DNA from: Nitrospira sp. | GTDB lineage: Bacteria; Nitrospirota; Nitrospiria; Nitrospirales; Nitrospiraceae | Direction: 5' to 3' | DNA length: 64,000 nt | NCBI GenBank assembly: GCA_005239465.1 | Contig: SPAW01000033.1 | Coordinates: forward strand, 1 to 64,000 | Notes under the pieces: model-generated | Database searches by the model: none | Seen by the model: only the letters and a program-made list of their open reading frames with translations | What the model was told of the DNA's origin: nothing | In this document: one piece after another, positions 27,989 to 37,442 of the stretch | Position numbering within the stretch: position 1 is the first letter of the stretch | Layout of the letters: every line of letters begins with the position of its first letter | Translations under genes and position numbers: made by a program

Positions 27989-28799
27989 CCCCGCTCTCAC
28001 GCAAAAAATCGCATTTGTCGGCGGCGGCCAAATAGCTGAGGCGCTGATCGGAGGGATAATCTCAGCTAAGCTCTGCGGGCCCGATCGTATCTGGGCGACT
28101 GATCCAGCCTCTGGACGGGTGGATCATCTCAAGAAGAAATATGGAATTCAGGCCGGCGGGCTGAATCGCGAGGCCGTGGTCTGGAGCGATATCGTGATAT
28201 TGGCGGTGAAGCCGCAGGTGCTCGATGGGGTGCTCAAGGAGATCAGCGGTGAATTGGCAAAGGCGCTCGTCGTATCCGTTGTTGCCGGTGCGCCGATCCG
28301 TCGAATCGTGGACGCCTGTGGCCAGCAGACACGCGTCATTCGGACCATGCCCAATACGCCGGCAATGGTGCATGAGGGAATGACCGCGTTGGCAATCGGT
28401 CCTGGTGTGCAAGAAAAAGAAGTGGCCTGCGTGCGGCAAATCTTCGAGTCGGTCGGCAGGGTGGTGCCTGTCGAGGAACGACTGATGGATGCCGTGACCG
28501 GGCTCAGCGGAAGCGGACCGGCCTATGTGTTCCTTGTAATCGAAGCCCTGACTGATGGTGGAGTGAAAATGGGCTTGCCGCGAGACACCGCCGGCTTGCT
28601 CGCGGCGCAGACCGTCTTAGGTGCCGCACGCATGGTATTGGAAACCGGGCAGCATCCCGCTCGTCTCAAAGATCAGGTTGCCTCTCCGGGAGGCACGACG
28701 ATTGCCGGCTTGCATCGGTTGGAACAGGGCGGGTTGCGGGCGACACTCATTGATGCGATCGAAGCCGCGACGAAACGATCTCAGGAGCTCGGACGCTGA
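27981..28799 (+). CDS. proC: Pyrroline-5-carboxylate reductase ProC
   Basis: 272 residues. Last step of proline synthesis, NAD(P)H dependent. Evidence: KIAFVGGGQIAEALIGG (Rossmann site), ILAVKPQVLDGVL, VIRTMPNTPAMVHEGM, VTGLSGSGPAYVFLVIEAL, and SPGGTTIAGLHRLEQGGLRATLIDAI. It starts eight bases before the yggS stop and ends overlapping yggT. Confidence 0.95.
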   Translation: MPSPALTQKIAFVGGGQIAEALIGGIISAKLCGPDRIWATDPASGRVDHLKKKYGIQAGGLNREAVVWSDIVILAVKPQVLDGVLKEISGELAKALVVSVVAGAPIRRIVDACGQQTRVIRTMPNTPAMVHEGMTALAIGPGVQEKEVACVRQIFESVGRVVPVEERLMDAVTGLSGSGPAYVFLVIEALTDGGVKMGLPRDTAGLLAAQTVLGAARMVLETGQHPARLKDQVASPGGTTIAGLHRLEQGGLRATLIDAIEAATKRSQELGR

Positions 28800-29095
28800 T
28801 GTTTGTGGTGGGCAATGTGTTGTTGGGGGTTGCCACGGTGCTCGACTATGCACTGTGGTTCTATATGTGGATCATCATTGCCCGGGCCCTGATCTCATGG
28901 GTGAATCCAGATCCATGGAATCCGATTGTGCAGTTCTTAGATCGTGCGACGGAACCGGTGCTTTCGCCGATCCGGCGATGGCTCGGCTGGCGAATGGGCG
29001 TGGATTTGTCGCCGCTCGTCGCGATTGTGGCGATTACGTTTGCGCAGTACGCGGTGGTGCAGTCGCTCAAAGACTTGGCGCTGCGGATGAATTGA
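28799..29095 (+). CDS. yggT: YggT family membrane protein
   Basis: 98 residues, two hydrophobic halves: VLLGVATVLDYALWFYMWIIIARALISWV and LSPLVAIVAITFAQYAVV, separated by the family stretch NPIVQFLDRATEPVLSPIRRW. The role is unclear; in other bacteria it sits with yggS, proC and divIVA next to ftsZ and has been linked to osmotic shock and cell shape. Starts at the last base of proC (TGATG). Confidence 0.9.
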   Translation: MFVVGNVLLGVATVLDYALWFYMWIIIARALISWVNPDPWNPIVQFLDRATEPVLSPIRRWLGWRMGVDLSPLVAIVAITFAQYAVVQSLKDLALRMN

Positions 29096-29115
29096 TTCAA
29101 CCAATGGGGGATGCC

Positions 29116-29628
29116 ATGAAAATCACACCACTCGACATTCAACAGATGGTCTTTCGCGTCAAGTTCCGTGGCTATGATCGGGATGAGGTCAATCGCTTTC
29201 TCGAAGAAGTGGCGCAAACCGTCGAGTCATTGAACCGCGACAACGCGGCGTTACGTGAGCGGGCCGCCTTTCTGGAGCAACAGGTGGCGGAATTGAAACG
29301 AACGGAGACGACGCTGTCGAACACGCTGGTATCGGCACAGTCGCTGGCCGATGACGTCAAGCGAAGCGCCCAGCGGGATGCCGAGCTGATCGTCAAAGAA
29401 GCGGAGTTGAAGGCCGGCGAGCTGTTCCGACAGGCGCGGGTTGAGCTGGCGGGCACACAACGGGACCTCTCCATGTTGCTGAAACAGCGGTTGCTCATGG
29501 TTGAACGGATGCGGGCGACGCTCCATACGTTCGAACGGATGTTGGACGTTGAGGTGAGTGAAGCCTATCAAGATAGTGGTGTGGTGCCCGAAGAAAAGAT
29601 GCAAGGTGAGTCGAGTCCTGCCCGCTGA
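29116..29628 (+). CDS. divIVA: DivIVA-domain protein
   Basis: 170 residues. The N-terminal DivIVA motif is clear: ITPLDIQQMVFRVKFRGYDRDEVNRFLEEVA. A long coiled coil of about 110 residues follows, rich in Glu, Arg and Leu. DivIVA-type proteins gather at curved membrane and steer division or growth. The ATG at 29116 follows GGGGGATG; an in-frame ATG at 29104 is possible. It closes the dcw-linked run of genes. Confidence 0.9.
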   Translation: MKITPLDIQQMVFRVKFRGYDRDEVNRFLEEVAQTVESLNRDNAALRERAAFLEQQVAELKRTETTLSNTLVSAQSLADDVKRSAQRDAELIVKEAELKAGELFRQARVELAGTQRDLSMLLKQRLLMVERMRATLHTFERMLDVEVSEAYQDSGVVPEEKMQGESSPAR

Positions 29629-29687
29629 GTAGACGCAGATTTCGTTCCCCTTGTGCGGACGCTTACCTGGGCGAGTGTGTCACGACC

Positions 29688-30818
29688 ATGCAGGCCCCTC
29701 CTTCACTCCACGCGGCGCTCCAACAGGCCGTCGCCAGCGGAATCTTTCCCGGTGCTGTCCTTGCGATTCGTTACAAAGGCGATCGCGTCCGCCTCGTTTC
29801 TGTCGGGTGTCTTTCCACCGATCCGCCAGGCAACTTTGTCACGACATCGACAGTTTATGACCTTGCGTCTCTGACGAAACCATTGGCAACCGTCACGTCT
29901 TTGGCGTTGTTGATCCAAAGAGGTCAATGCCAACTCGACGATCGCGTCGATGCGCTGTTGCCTGAATTAGGGGATGCGCCCGTTGGGCAGGCGACGCTCC
30001 GGCAATTGCTCACCCACAGTTCTGGCCTACCGGGTTGGCGAGGGTTTCACGAACATCTGAGTCCGAACGCGGTCCTCCCTTCATCACAACAAGCCAGGGC
30101 CCATGCCGGCCGGCAGTTGCTGCAATTGATCAAGGGAGAAGCCGTAATCTACGGAAGGGGCGAGAAGAGTCTGTATAGTGATCTCGGGTTCATGCTGCTC
30201 GGATTGGTGATCGAACGGCTGAGCGGCACCACCTTGGATCAATTCGTCTGTGAGCACATCGTTCAACCTTTGAAGGTACACCCGCTATGCTATTTGCCGA
30301 CAGACGACGAGGGTCAAACTCGGAAGACGTCGATGATCAATTTGATCGCTCCCACTGAATGGGACTCCTGGAGAGGGCGTCTTTTGCGTGGAGAGGTCCA
30401 TGATGAGAATGCGGCGGCGCTCGGCGGCGTGGCTGGACATGCGGGATTGTTTGGGACTGCCGAGGCAGTCCTCGCTGTGACTGGGGCTTGGTTGATGGGC
30501 TATCATCACAAACCGTCGATTCTCAATCCTGAAGTCGTGCGGAATTTTACGAGTCGGCAGACCACCGTGCCTGGATCTAGTTGGGCACTGGGGTGGGATA
30601 CGCCTTCCTTGCCTTCTTCGTCAGGGCAGTATTTCTCAAGTCAATCGTTTGGCCATTTGGGATATACGGGAACGTCGATCTGGATTGATCCGGTGTGTGA
30701 GTTGGAGGTGGTGTTGCTATCGAATCGGGTGCACCCAAGGAGGACGAATGAGGAGATACGAATCTTTCGCCCTGCGATTCATGATTTGGTCTATCAGGAA
30801 TTGGTGACGGTTCGCTAG
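29688..30818 (+). CDS. Serine hydrolase of the class C beta-lactamase family
   Basis: 376 residues. The nucleophile is Ser61 in SLTK (61-64), with Tyr163 in YSD and a late GHLGYTG in place of the third box. Other family blocks: TLRQLLTHSSGLPGW, LGLVIERLSG, GVAGHAGLFGTAEAVL. No signal peptide is visible, so a cytoplasmic esterase, peptidase or amidase is more likely than a drug-resistance enzyme. It converges on the next gene with a four-base overlap. Confidence 0.87.
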   Translation: MQAPPSLHAALQQAVASGIFPGAVLAIRYKGDRVRLVSVGCLSTDPPGNFVTTSTVYDLASLTKPLATVTSLALLIQRGQCQLDDRVDALLPELGDAPVGQATLRQLLTHSSGLPGWRGFHEHLSPNAVLPSSQQARAHAGRQLLQLIKGEAVIYGRGEKSLYSDLGFMLLGLVIERLSGTTLDQFVCEHIVQPLKVHPLCYLPTDDEGQTRKTSMINLIAPTEWDSWRGRLLRGEVHDENAAALGGVAGHAGLFGTAEAVLAVTGAWLMGYHHKPSILNPEVVRNFTSRQTTVPGSSWALGWDTPSLPSSSGQYFSSQSFGHLGYTGTSIWIDPVCELEVVLLSNRVHPRRTNEEIRIFRPAIHDLVYQELVTVR

Positions 30819-31132
30819 GGCCGGTCGGCGTAGTCGATCCAGGTTTCTTTCTCTGCGAGATAGCGCGTCCCTTTGAAGTTGACCCGCGTCCTCATTCGAG
30901 TGAATCCCAACCCCTGAAGTTTCTCGACCAGTTCTTTCACCGCCGCGATGATGGTGGAGTGCGATCCACCCTCAACGGTGAGGGCTTCGTACATGGTTTT
31001 GGACGCGTATCCAGATGCTGTCCGATTGACGAGGATGGCGCGACTAAAATATCGGTCGCTTGGATCCACGCCTTCAATCTGGTGCTTCTCGACCAGCCCT
31101 TCTTTCTTGAACATCAGCGGCAGTGTGCTCAT
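30815..31132 (-). CDS. Unrecognised small protein
   Basis: 105 residues, no signal peptide or membrane segment. It reads as an alpha/beta protein with YFSRAILVNRTASGYASKTMYEALTVEGGSHSTIIAAVKELVEKLQGLGF and ends WIDYADRP. I do not know the family. The ATG at 31132 follows GGAGGAG by five bases, which makes a real gene likely. Its 3' end overlaps the serine hydrolase gene by four bases. Confidence 0.65.
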   Translation of the reverse strand: MSTLPLMFKKEGLVEKHQIEGVDPSDRYFSRAILVNRTASGYASKTMYEALTVEGGSHSTIIAAVKELVEKLQGLGFTRMRTRVNFKGTRYLAEKETWIDYADRP

Positions 31133-31279
31133 TCGCTCCTCCACGATCTCTGGATGTCACGCACACGGGAGAATTATAGGAACCTTCCGTGGCGACTGCA
31201 ACCGCGTTGACAAGGGGTACTCCGATTACTATGATGCCTCCCCTCACCAAGTCGGAGGCTTGGTTCCTACGTCACTTCC

Positions 31280-31822
31280 ATGAACATCCCCAACAGCCTG
31301 ACGATTATTCGCATCCTGCTGGTCCCTGTCTACATAGGGTTTATGACATATGGCGCATATGGGTTCGCGTTGCTGGCTCTGCTCGTGGCCGGGCTTACCG
31401 ATGCGATTGATGGTCCCATTGCGCGCAAGTTGAACCAGCGGACGAGGCTGGGGACGGTCCTCGACCCTCTTGCGGATAAGCTCCTTCTGACCTCAGGCTT
31501 CATGACTCTTTCGATACTTCATCTGGTGCCGTCGTGGCTGGTCATACTGGTCGTGAGCCGAGACGTCATACTCTTGTTAGGTACGGCGGTTGCGCACGTG
31601 ACCAACACTCCAATTGACATCACCCCGACGTTTTTGGGAAAGGGGACCACAGTGCTTCAGTTGAGCTATGTGCTCTTGGTTGTCCTTCTGACGTGGCGCG
31701 GTCTAGGTCTGTCCGTGCTCACCCCGCTTTTAGTGGCAATGGTCGGGTTCACCCTCGCCTCAGGTCTGCACTATCTTTACCGAGGTTATAGGCATACCAA
31801 TGCAGCCCCTCCGCTGAACTAA
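31280..31822 (+). CDS. pgsA: CDP-diacylglycerol--glycerol-3-phosphate 3-phosphatidyltransferase
   Basis: 180 residues, inner membrane, makes phosphatidylglycerol phosphate. The CDP-alcohol phosphotransferase motif DG-x2-AR-x8-G-x3-D-x3-D is complete: DGPIARKLNQRTRLGTVLDPLAD. The start NIPNSLTIIRILLVPVYIGF is typical of PgsA, and four to five membrane segments follow. Other CDP-alcohol transferases share the motif; PgsA is favoured by the N-terminus. Confidence 0.9.
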   Translation: MNIPNSLTIIRILLVPVYIGFMTYGAYGFALLALLVAGLTDAIDGPIARKLNQRTRLGTVLDPLADKLLLTSGFMTLSILHLVPSWLVILVVSRDVILLLGTAVAHVTNTPIDITPTFLGKGTTVLQLSYVLLVVLLTWRGLGLSVLTPLLVAMVGFTLASGLHYLYRGYRHTNAAPPLN

Positions 31823-31887
31823 GTTCCTCGCTTCCCACGTTGACGGCACGTCGCCCATCGGGCCGTAGAGCAAATAATGCAATTGTT

Positions 31888-31916
31888 TTGACAGGTTCTC
31901 GGCTCCCCAGTAGACT
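31888..31916 (+). promoter_or_regulatory. Putative promoter of pilC
   Basis: TTGACA at 31888-31893 and TAGACT at 31911-31916 with 17 bases between; the pilC ATG lies 64 bases further. Good sigma70-type match. Confidence 0.6.
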
Positions 31917-31980
31917 CGCTTCGTAGTCGCACACTTCTCACATAACCGGCTCACGGAGCCACAACAGGACGAGAAAGTCT

Positions 31981-33195
31981 ATGGCCACGTTTGCATACGT
32001 TGGACGAAGCAAGTCAGGATCAATCAAGAAGGGCGAGCTCGTCGCCAAGACGCGGGATGAGGCGGTCGAACAACTGCGTAAGCAGAGCGTAGTTGTCACG
32101 AGTCTCGATGAAAAGGCTGCGAGAAGAGGCTTTAAACTTAGCTTCGGGACAGGACTTTCAGACAAAGATCTAGTGGTGTTTACCCGACAGTTCGGCACCA
32201 TGATCAACGCGGGTTTGCCTCTGATCCAATGCCTCGAAATTCTTTCAACGCAATCGGAAAACGCTGCTCTCCGCAAGGCCATACAAGAAGTAAAAGTACA
32301 GGTCGAGGGAGGGTCAACATTTTCAGATGCGCTCCGCAGGCACCCCAAGATTTTCGATGATTTGTACATCAATATGGTGCATGCAGGAGAAGTCGGAGGG
32401 TTGTTGGACACGATTCTAAATCGCCTTTCCAAGCACATCGAGAAAGCGATGAAGCTGAAGGGGCAGATCAAAAGCGCGATGGTCTATCCCGCTGCCATCG
32501 TCGGCATTGCGGCCGTCGTGATCACGGTCTTAATGATTTGGGTCATTCCCGTATTCGAAAAGATGTTCAAGGACATGTCCAACGGGAAAATGGCGCTCCC
32601 AGGGCCGACGCAACTTGTGATCGATATGAGTAATTTCGCTCAGGGGAATTGGTATATCATCTTGGGGGCAATCGTAGGCACTGTGGTTGGAATCAAAAAG
32701 TACTACGCGACTCCTCAAGGAAGGCTGGCGATAGACAAGCTTCTGTTGAAACTGCCGGTGTTTGGAGACTTGATCAGGAAGGCTTCCGTGGCAAAGTTTA
32801 CGCGGACACTAGGGACCTTACTGGCCAGCGGTGTACCGTTGCTGGAGGCGCTGACGATCTGCGCTAAGACTTCGGGGAACAAGGTCGTGGAAGGCGCTCT
32901 ACTTGATGCGAAGGTCAGTATCAGCGGAGGGAAAACGATCTCCGAGCCACTCGCCAAAAGCGGAACATTCCCCAAGATGGTGACGCACATGATTGCGGTC
33001 GGTGAGTCGACGGGCGCGCTCGATAGTATGTTAGGGAAAATCGCAGATTTCTATGAGGAAGAAGTCGACCAAGCAGTCACTAACCTCACTGCACTATTAG
33101 AGCCCATGATGATGGTTTTCTTGGGTATAACAGTTGGGTTTATCGTGGTCGCGATGTATTTGCCTATTTTTACGATGGCATCTGCTATCGGTTAA
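31981..33195 (+). CDS. pilC: Type IV pilus inner-membrane platform protein PilC
   Basis: 404 residues, T2SF/PilC family. It begins ATFAYVGRSKSGSIKKGEL and has two homologous T2SF domains: FTRQFGTMINAGLPLIQCLEIL ... VHAGEVGGLLDTILNRL and FTRTLGTLLASGVPLLEALTI ... IAVGESTGALDSMLGKIADFYEEEVD. Three membrane segments are expected. It forms the base of the pilus with the PilB/PilT motors, which are not in this window. The GxxGxxx C-terminus (YLPIFTMASAIG) is standard. pilS-pilR follow. Confidence 0.94.
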   Translation: MATFAYVGRSKSGSIKKGELVAKTRDEAVEQLRKQSVVVTSLDEKAARRGFKLSFGTGLSDKDLVVFTRQFGTMINAGLPLIQCLEILSTQSENAALRKAIQEVKVQVEGGSTFSDALRRHPKIFDDLYINMVHAGEVGGLLDTILNRLSKHIEKAMKLKGQIKSAMVYPAAIVGIAAVVITVLMIWVIPVFEKMFKDMSNGKMALPGPTQLVIDMSNFAQGNWYIILGAIVGTVVGIKKYYATPQGRLAIDKLLLKLPVFGDLIRKASVAKFTRTLGTLLASGVPLLEALTICAKTSGNKVVEGALLDAKVSISGGKTISEPLAKSGTFPKMVTHMIAVGESTGALDSMLGKIADFYEEEVDQAVTNLTALLEPMMMVFLGITVGFIVVAMYLPIFTMASAIG

Positions 33196-33361
33196 GCGAT
33201 CGCAGCCGGGGAGGTGGCCTTGTTGCTCGAAGTGATCGGGTAATGAGGCCGGTTACTTCTCAGACAGGCCCCCTTCGTAGTCTCGAAAGGCGCACGACTC
33301 GCTGTCTCCAATACATTGATCTTCTATTGTCTGGCGAACCATCCATGGAGTTAGGACTGGA

Positions 33362-33391
33362 CGTTAGGGCTGCAAGAGTTTTCCCCTAACG
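33362..33391 (+). repeat. Stem-loop in front of pilS
   Basis: CGTTAGGG and CCCTAACG, 8-base arms around a loop of 14 bases, just before the pilS ribosome site. The rest of the 200-base gap after pilC shows no clear sigma54 or sigma70 site to my eye. Confidence 0.45.
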
Positions 33392-33403
33392 AGGGTGGGT
33401 TTC

Positions 33404-35098
33404 ATGGACAACATTAAGGCTAGAATTCACTGGTTGATGGGGCTGCGAGTTGTCGTCGTTACCCTTCTGTTGGGGCTCTCTCTCACATTCCAGGTAACCA
33501 AGGGCGAACGGGTTGAAACCTTTTATGCACTGATCGTCTTCACCTATGCGGTCACGATTCTCTATGCGCTAGTGCTTCGAAGGCTCATGAGTCCTGATGT
33601 CCTTGTGCGGTTTGCTTGGACTCAGGTTGCCGTCGACTTTTTGCTCGAAACGGTGTTGATCGCAAGGACGGGAGGAATCGAAAGCCCGTTTGCTGTGCTC
33701 TACATCATTACCGTTACGGTGGCGAGCCTTGTTCCACGTCGCAGCGTGGGGCTGCTGACCGCCAGTCTCTGTATCATCCTTTTTGGAATTCTCACCAACG
33801 TTCAACTCTACGGGCTCGCTGAAGGATGGGGCTGGTTGCCTCATACTCGCCTAAGCGCTGCCGAAACTCTCCAGGCATTTGGCGTCTATAGCCTAGCTTT
33901 TCTGGTTGTTGGTTTTCTGAGCGGAGCCCTTGCGGATCAGCTCCGGCGTGCAGATCAATCGCTTCGTGAAAAAGAGCAAGGGCTGAGCCGCCTCCAGGCG
34001 TTCCATGAAAATATTGTTCACAGCATCAGCAGCGGTGTGTTTACGACGGACGAGAGAGGGTGGATTACCTCATTTAACCCCGCGGCGCAGGAGGCGACGG
34101 GCTACAGTTTTGAGCAAGTACAGGGGCGTCCCTGGCGGGAAGTGTTCAATTTGCATCCCAGTCAACAGGAAGATGAACGCATGCTGGATGTGTCCGCCAA
34201 CATGCGGTTCGAAGTGGAATGTAAGCGGACCGATGGCAATCGACTGATTCTCGGTATGACACTCGCGCCTTTGCACGAACAGGGAGAAAAGACAGGGTTA
34301 GTCGGGGTGTTCAAGGACCTCACGCAGATCCGAGACCTGGAAGAGGAGATGCGGCGTAAGGATTGGTTGGCGAGCCTCGGTGAAATGTCGGCAGGGATGG
34401 CGCACGAAATCCGAAATCCTCTCGGGGCGCTTGCCGGGGCCATGCAGATGCTTCGGAAGGATCTCCAGGCGGATGAGACCAGTCAGCGCCTGATGGACAT
34501 CGCGGTCCGTGAAGCCACCAGGCTGGATACCATCATTACAGAGTTTCTCCAGTACGCCCGGCCACCGGCGCTGAATTTGGCGGAGTTCGATTTGAACAAA
34601 GTCCTTGCTGAGACCCTTGATCTGGTACAACATGAAGCACGGACGAGAACGAACATCAAGATCGTGACTTCTCTCGCCGGCGGGGCTCTGCCGGGGCAAG
34701 TGGATCAGGACCAAATGAAACAAGTATTTTGGAATCTGGCGACCAATGCCTTCGATGCCATGCCTAACGGCGGCCAACTCACGATTGCGACAGGCTGTCG
34801 GAAGATCGATGTCGGCGGGCGAAAGGCTGATGTCGTCGAGATCTCGTTTCAAGATACCGGAGAAGGTGTCCCCAAGAAGAACCTCGACAAGATTTTTCTT
34901 CCCTTCTTTACCACGAAAAAGCGAGGATCGGGATTGGGATTGGCTGCCGTACATCGAATCGTCGATCTTCACGGCGGATGGATCAAGGTGGATAGTCAGG
35001 AGCATCAGGGATCACGATTTGTGGTCTGTCTGCCCCGTTGGGTGGAAACCGGAGTTCGGCTGTGGCACGAAGGTAGGGAACCGTGGAAAAGATCCTAG
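33404..35098 (+). CDS. pilS: Two-component sensor kinase PilS
   Basis: 564 residues. About six membrane helices (residues 10-190), a short coiled coil, a PAS domain (ITSFNPAAQEATGYSFEQVQGRPW), then the kinase with His334 in GMAHEIRNPLGAL, the N box NLATNAFDAMPNG and DTGEGVP...PFFTTKKRGSGLGLA. Layout and the downstream regulator match PilS, which with PilR controls pilin transcription. The ATG at 33404 is chosen over the GTG at 33395. It overlaps pilR by 16 bases. Confidence 0.9.
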   Translation: MDNIKARIHWLMGLRVVVVTLLLGLSLTFQVTKGERVETFYALIVFTYAVTILYALVLRRLMSPDVLVRFAWTQVAVDFLLETVLIARTGGIESPFAVLYIITVTVASLVPRRSVGLLTASLCIILFGILTNVQLYGLAEGWGWLPHTRLSAAETLQAFGVYSLAFLVVGFLSGALADQLRRADQSLREKEQGLSRLQAFHENIVHSISSGVFTTDERGWITSFNPAAQEATGYSFEQVQGRPWREVFNLHPSQQEDERMLDVSANMRFEVECKRTDGNRLILGMTLAPLHEQGEKTGLVGVFKDLTQIRDLEEEMRRKDWLASLGEMSAGMAHEIRNPLGALAGAMQMLRKDLQADETSQRLMDIAVREATRLDTIITEFLQYARPPALNLAEFDLNKVLAETLDLVQHEARTRTNIKIVTSLAGGALPGQVDQDQMKQVFWNLATNAFDAMPNGGQLTIATGCRKIDVGGRKADVVEISFQDTGEGVPKKNLDKIFLPFFTTKKRGSGLGLAAVHRIVDLHGGWIKVDSQEHQGSRFVVCLPRWVETGVRLWHEGREPWKRS

Positions 35099-36468
35099 TC
35101 GTTGATGACGAACAAAGCTTACGAGAAGTGTTGAGCATCATGCTCAAACGGTCCGGGTATGCCGTCACAAGTGCGGCCGATGGGGAGGAAGCAATCGAGC
35201 TTCTGAACAAGGAAATCTTCGACCTGATCATTACCGATTTGCGGATGCCGAAGGTTGATGGAATGGAGGTGCTCAAAGCAGTGAAGTCAGCCTCGCCGGA
35301 AACGGTCGTGCTGGTCATCACGGCGTTCGCAACCGCCGATTCGGCGGTTGAAGCGATGAAGCAGGGCGCCTACGACTATCTGACTAAGCCGTTCCAGGTT
35401 GATGAAGTTCAGCTGATCATACGCAACGCGTTGGAGAAACGGCGCCTCACCACCGAGAACATACTGCTAAAGCGTGAGATGGCGAGCCAATCATCCTTTG
35501 CGCAGTTGGTCGGCCAAAGCGACGCCATGCAGAAGGTGTTTGATGTCGTGCGGAAAGTGGCCGATTCAAAGAGCAATGTCTTGATCTGTGGTGAGAGCGG
35601 GACGGGAAAAGAATTGGTTGCACGCGCGATCCATTACAACAGCGCCAGAAGTCCAATGCCGTTTGTGGCTGTGAACTGCAGCGCAGTTCCCGAGACGCTC
35701 TTGGAAAGTGAACTCTTCGGTCACATGAAAGGATCATTCACCGGGGCGATCTCGAATAAGGCGGGGCTGTTCGAGGTGGCCAACGGCGGGACCATCTTCC
35801 TCGACGAGATCGGCGATACGACCCCGACGATCCAGGTTAAACTCTTGCGTGTCATCCAGGAACGAGAATTTCGCCGAGTGGGCGGTAACCAGGATATCAA
35901 AGTCGATGTGCGCATCGTGGCTGCGTCGAACAAAAATCTTGAAAAGGCTGTTGCTGACGGTTCCTTCCGCGAGGACCTCTATTATCGACTGGACGTGATC
36001 CCGATTCGACTCCCGCCGCTGCGCTTGCGCAGCGGCGACATTCCTTTATTGGTCACCCACTTCCTGGAACGGTTTTCAAAGGAAAGTGGGAAGCCCATGC
36101 CGGTGCTGAGTGCTGAGGCCATGCATGTGTTGTTGGGGCACGAATGGCGAGGCAACGTACGAGAGTTGGAGAATTTGATCGAGCGCGTCGTGGCGTTTTC
36201 AACCGGGGGAACGGTCACGGACGCAGATGTACGTGGGTGGCTTCATCGGCCGGTGGAGCCTCAGCAGCAACATGGAGTATCGACGGACTTGACCGACGAT
36301 GGATTGGATCTCGAAGGGCTCATCAACGGGATCGAGAAGGATTTGCTGCTCAAGGCGCTTGAGCGATCGAAATGGGTCAAGAAGAAGGCCGCTCGGCTGC
36401 TCCGGCTCAACACACGGTCATTCCGCTATCGGCTGGAGAAGTATGCTATAAAAGGAGGTCGTGACTAA
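35083..36468 (+). CDS. pilR: Sigma54-dependent response regulator PilR
   Basis: 461 residues. Receiver with the acidic pair DD at 8-9 and phosphoacceptor Asp52 (TDLRMP). The AAA+ domain has Walker A GESGTGKE, the sigma54 loop GSFTGA (a common variant of GAFTGA), GTIFLDEIGD and an Arg finger region. The C-terminal Fis-like helix-turn-helix reads LLKALERSKWVKKKAARLLRLNTRSFRYRLEKYAI. The target pilin promoters are not in the window. Starts with GTG and overlaps ispE by eight bases. Confidence 0.93.
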   Translation: MEKILVVDDEQSLREVLSIMLKRSGYAVTSAADGEEAIELLNKEIFDLIITDLRMPKVDGMEVLKAVKSASPETVVLVITAFATADSAVEAMKQGAYDYLTKPFQVDEVQLIIRNALEKRRLTTENILLKREMASQSSFAQLVGQSDAMQKVFDVVRKVADSKSNVLICGESGTGKELVARAIHYNSARSPMPFVAVNCSAVPETLLESELFGHMKGSFTGAISNKAGLFEVANGGTIFLDEIGDTTPTIQVKLLRVIQEREFRRVGGNQDIKVDVRIVAASNKNLEKAVADGSFREDLYYRLDVIPIRLPPLRLRSGDIPLLVTHFLERFSKESGKPMPVLSAEAMHVLLGHEWRGNVRELENLIERVVAFSTGGTVTDADVRGWLHRPVEPQQQHGVSTDLTDDGLDLEGLINGIEKDLLLKALERSKWVKKKAARLLRLNTRSFRYRLEKYAIKGGRD

Positions 36469-37387
36469 GAGTTCTCCAGGATCGATCTCTACGCTATCCT
36501 CTACGATCGCCGTTCTTGCCCCTGCCAAGATCAATCTCGTCCTCAGAATTCTCGACCGCCGCGCCGACGGGTTCCACAATCTCTGGTCACTTATGCAGAC
36601 CGTGGGGTTGGAAGACGAAGTCGCCATCCAACTCAGCCAACATCATGCCGGCATCAAACTGCAGTGCGATGCGCACTCATTGAGTACGGATCAAACTAAC
36701 CTTGTGTATCGTGCCGCCGCCGCGGTGCTTCAACACAGTGAGCAGAAGATCGGGTTGGACATTGTCCTCACCAAGCGAATCCCACTGGGGGCTGGGCTAG
36801 GGGGAGGAAGTAGCGACGCGGCAGCAACGATTGTTGGGCTAAACCGATTGTTGAATTTGGGATGGTCGGCGATGGACATGGCTCAAGTAGGCCAAGCGTT
36901 AGGGAGTGATGTCCCGTTCTTTTTTTTCGCTCCATCTGCCACTGTGGCAGGCCGAGGCGAACAGGTGAACCCCATTCGAATTGCGGGGAGTCGATGGGTG
37001 GTCCTCGTAAATCCTGGATTCCCAGTTGAAACTAAGTGGGCCTACCAGCAACTTTCATCAAATCGAGCCGGGGTGCAGCCACTCTCGGATTCCCATGCCG
37101 CGCTAGGAGGAGCACGTCATCTCTCGTGGGAGCAGGTGCTCGGAGTAGCAGAAAACGACTTTGAAACTCCGGTCTATAAAGCCCATCCTGGTCTTCAGGC
37201 AATCAAGCAGAAGCTTATGGCTCAGGGTGCTGAAACAGCGCTGTTGTCGGGCAGTGGGGCGACGGTCTTTGGCGTTTTTCGGGATGAAGCGGGAGCCCAG
37301 CACGCGCGGGCGCATTTTCAGACAAATTCTCAACTCAAAGTGTTTGCGGTTCCTGCCGGGTCCGGTCCACTAGTCTGTCAGTCGTAA
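36461..37387 (+). CDS. ispE: 4-diphosphocytidyl-2-C-methyl-D-erythritol kinase IspE
   Basis: 308 residues, GHMP kinase of the non-mevalonate isoprenoid pathway. Evidence: APAKINLVLRILDRRADGFHNLWSLMQTV, the ATP loop PLGAGLGGGSSDAAATIVGLN, GSDVPFFFFAPSA and LSGSGATVFGVF. The first ~15 residues before IAVLAPAKINL vary in the family. It starts at GTG overlapping pilR and may be translated together with it. Confidence 0.94.
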   Translation: MTKSSPGSISTLSSTIAVLAPAKINLVLRILDRRADGFHNLWSLMQTVGLEDEVAIQLSQHHAGIKLQCDAHSLSTDQTNLVYRAAAAVLQHSEQKIGLDIVLTKRIPLGAGLGGGSSDAAATIVGLNRLLNLGWSAMDMAQVGQALGSDVPFFFFAPSATVAGRGEQVNPIRIAGSRWVVLVNPGFPVETKWAYQQLSSNRAGVQPLSDSHAALGGARHLSWEQVLGVAENDFETPVYKAHPGLQAIKQKLMAQGAETALLSGSGATVFGVFRDEAGAQHARAHFQTNSQLKVFAVPAGSGPLVCQS

Positions 37388-37412
37388 AGAGGCTTCTGCT
37401 CAGGTCGTTTGG

Positions 37413-37442
37413 TTGACAAGGACCTCAGGTTTCCGATAGAGT
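37413..37442 (+). promoter_or_regulatory. Putative promoter of prs
   Basis: TTGACA at 37413-37418 with TAGAGT at 37437-37442, 18 bases apart. About 145 bases of leader would precede the prs start. I see no tRNA gene in this 200-base gap. Confidence 0.45.

Noticed and set aside
29688-30818. Antibiotic-resistance beta-lactamase
   Set aside because: It has the SxxK and Tyr motifs of the wide class C family but no signal peptide and no KTG box; a general serine hydrolase is more likely.
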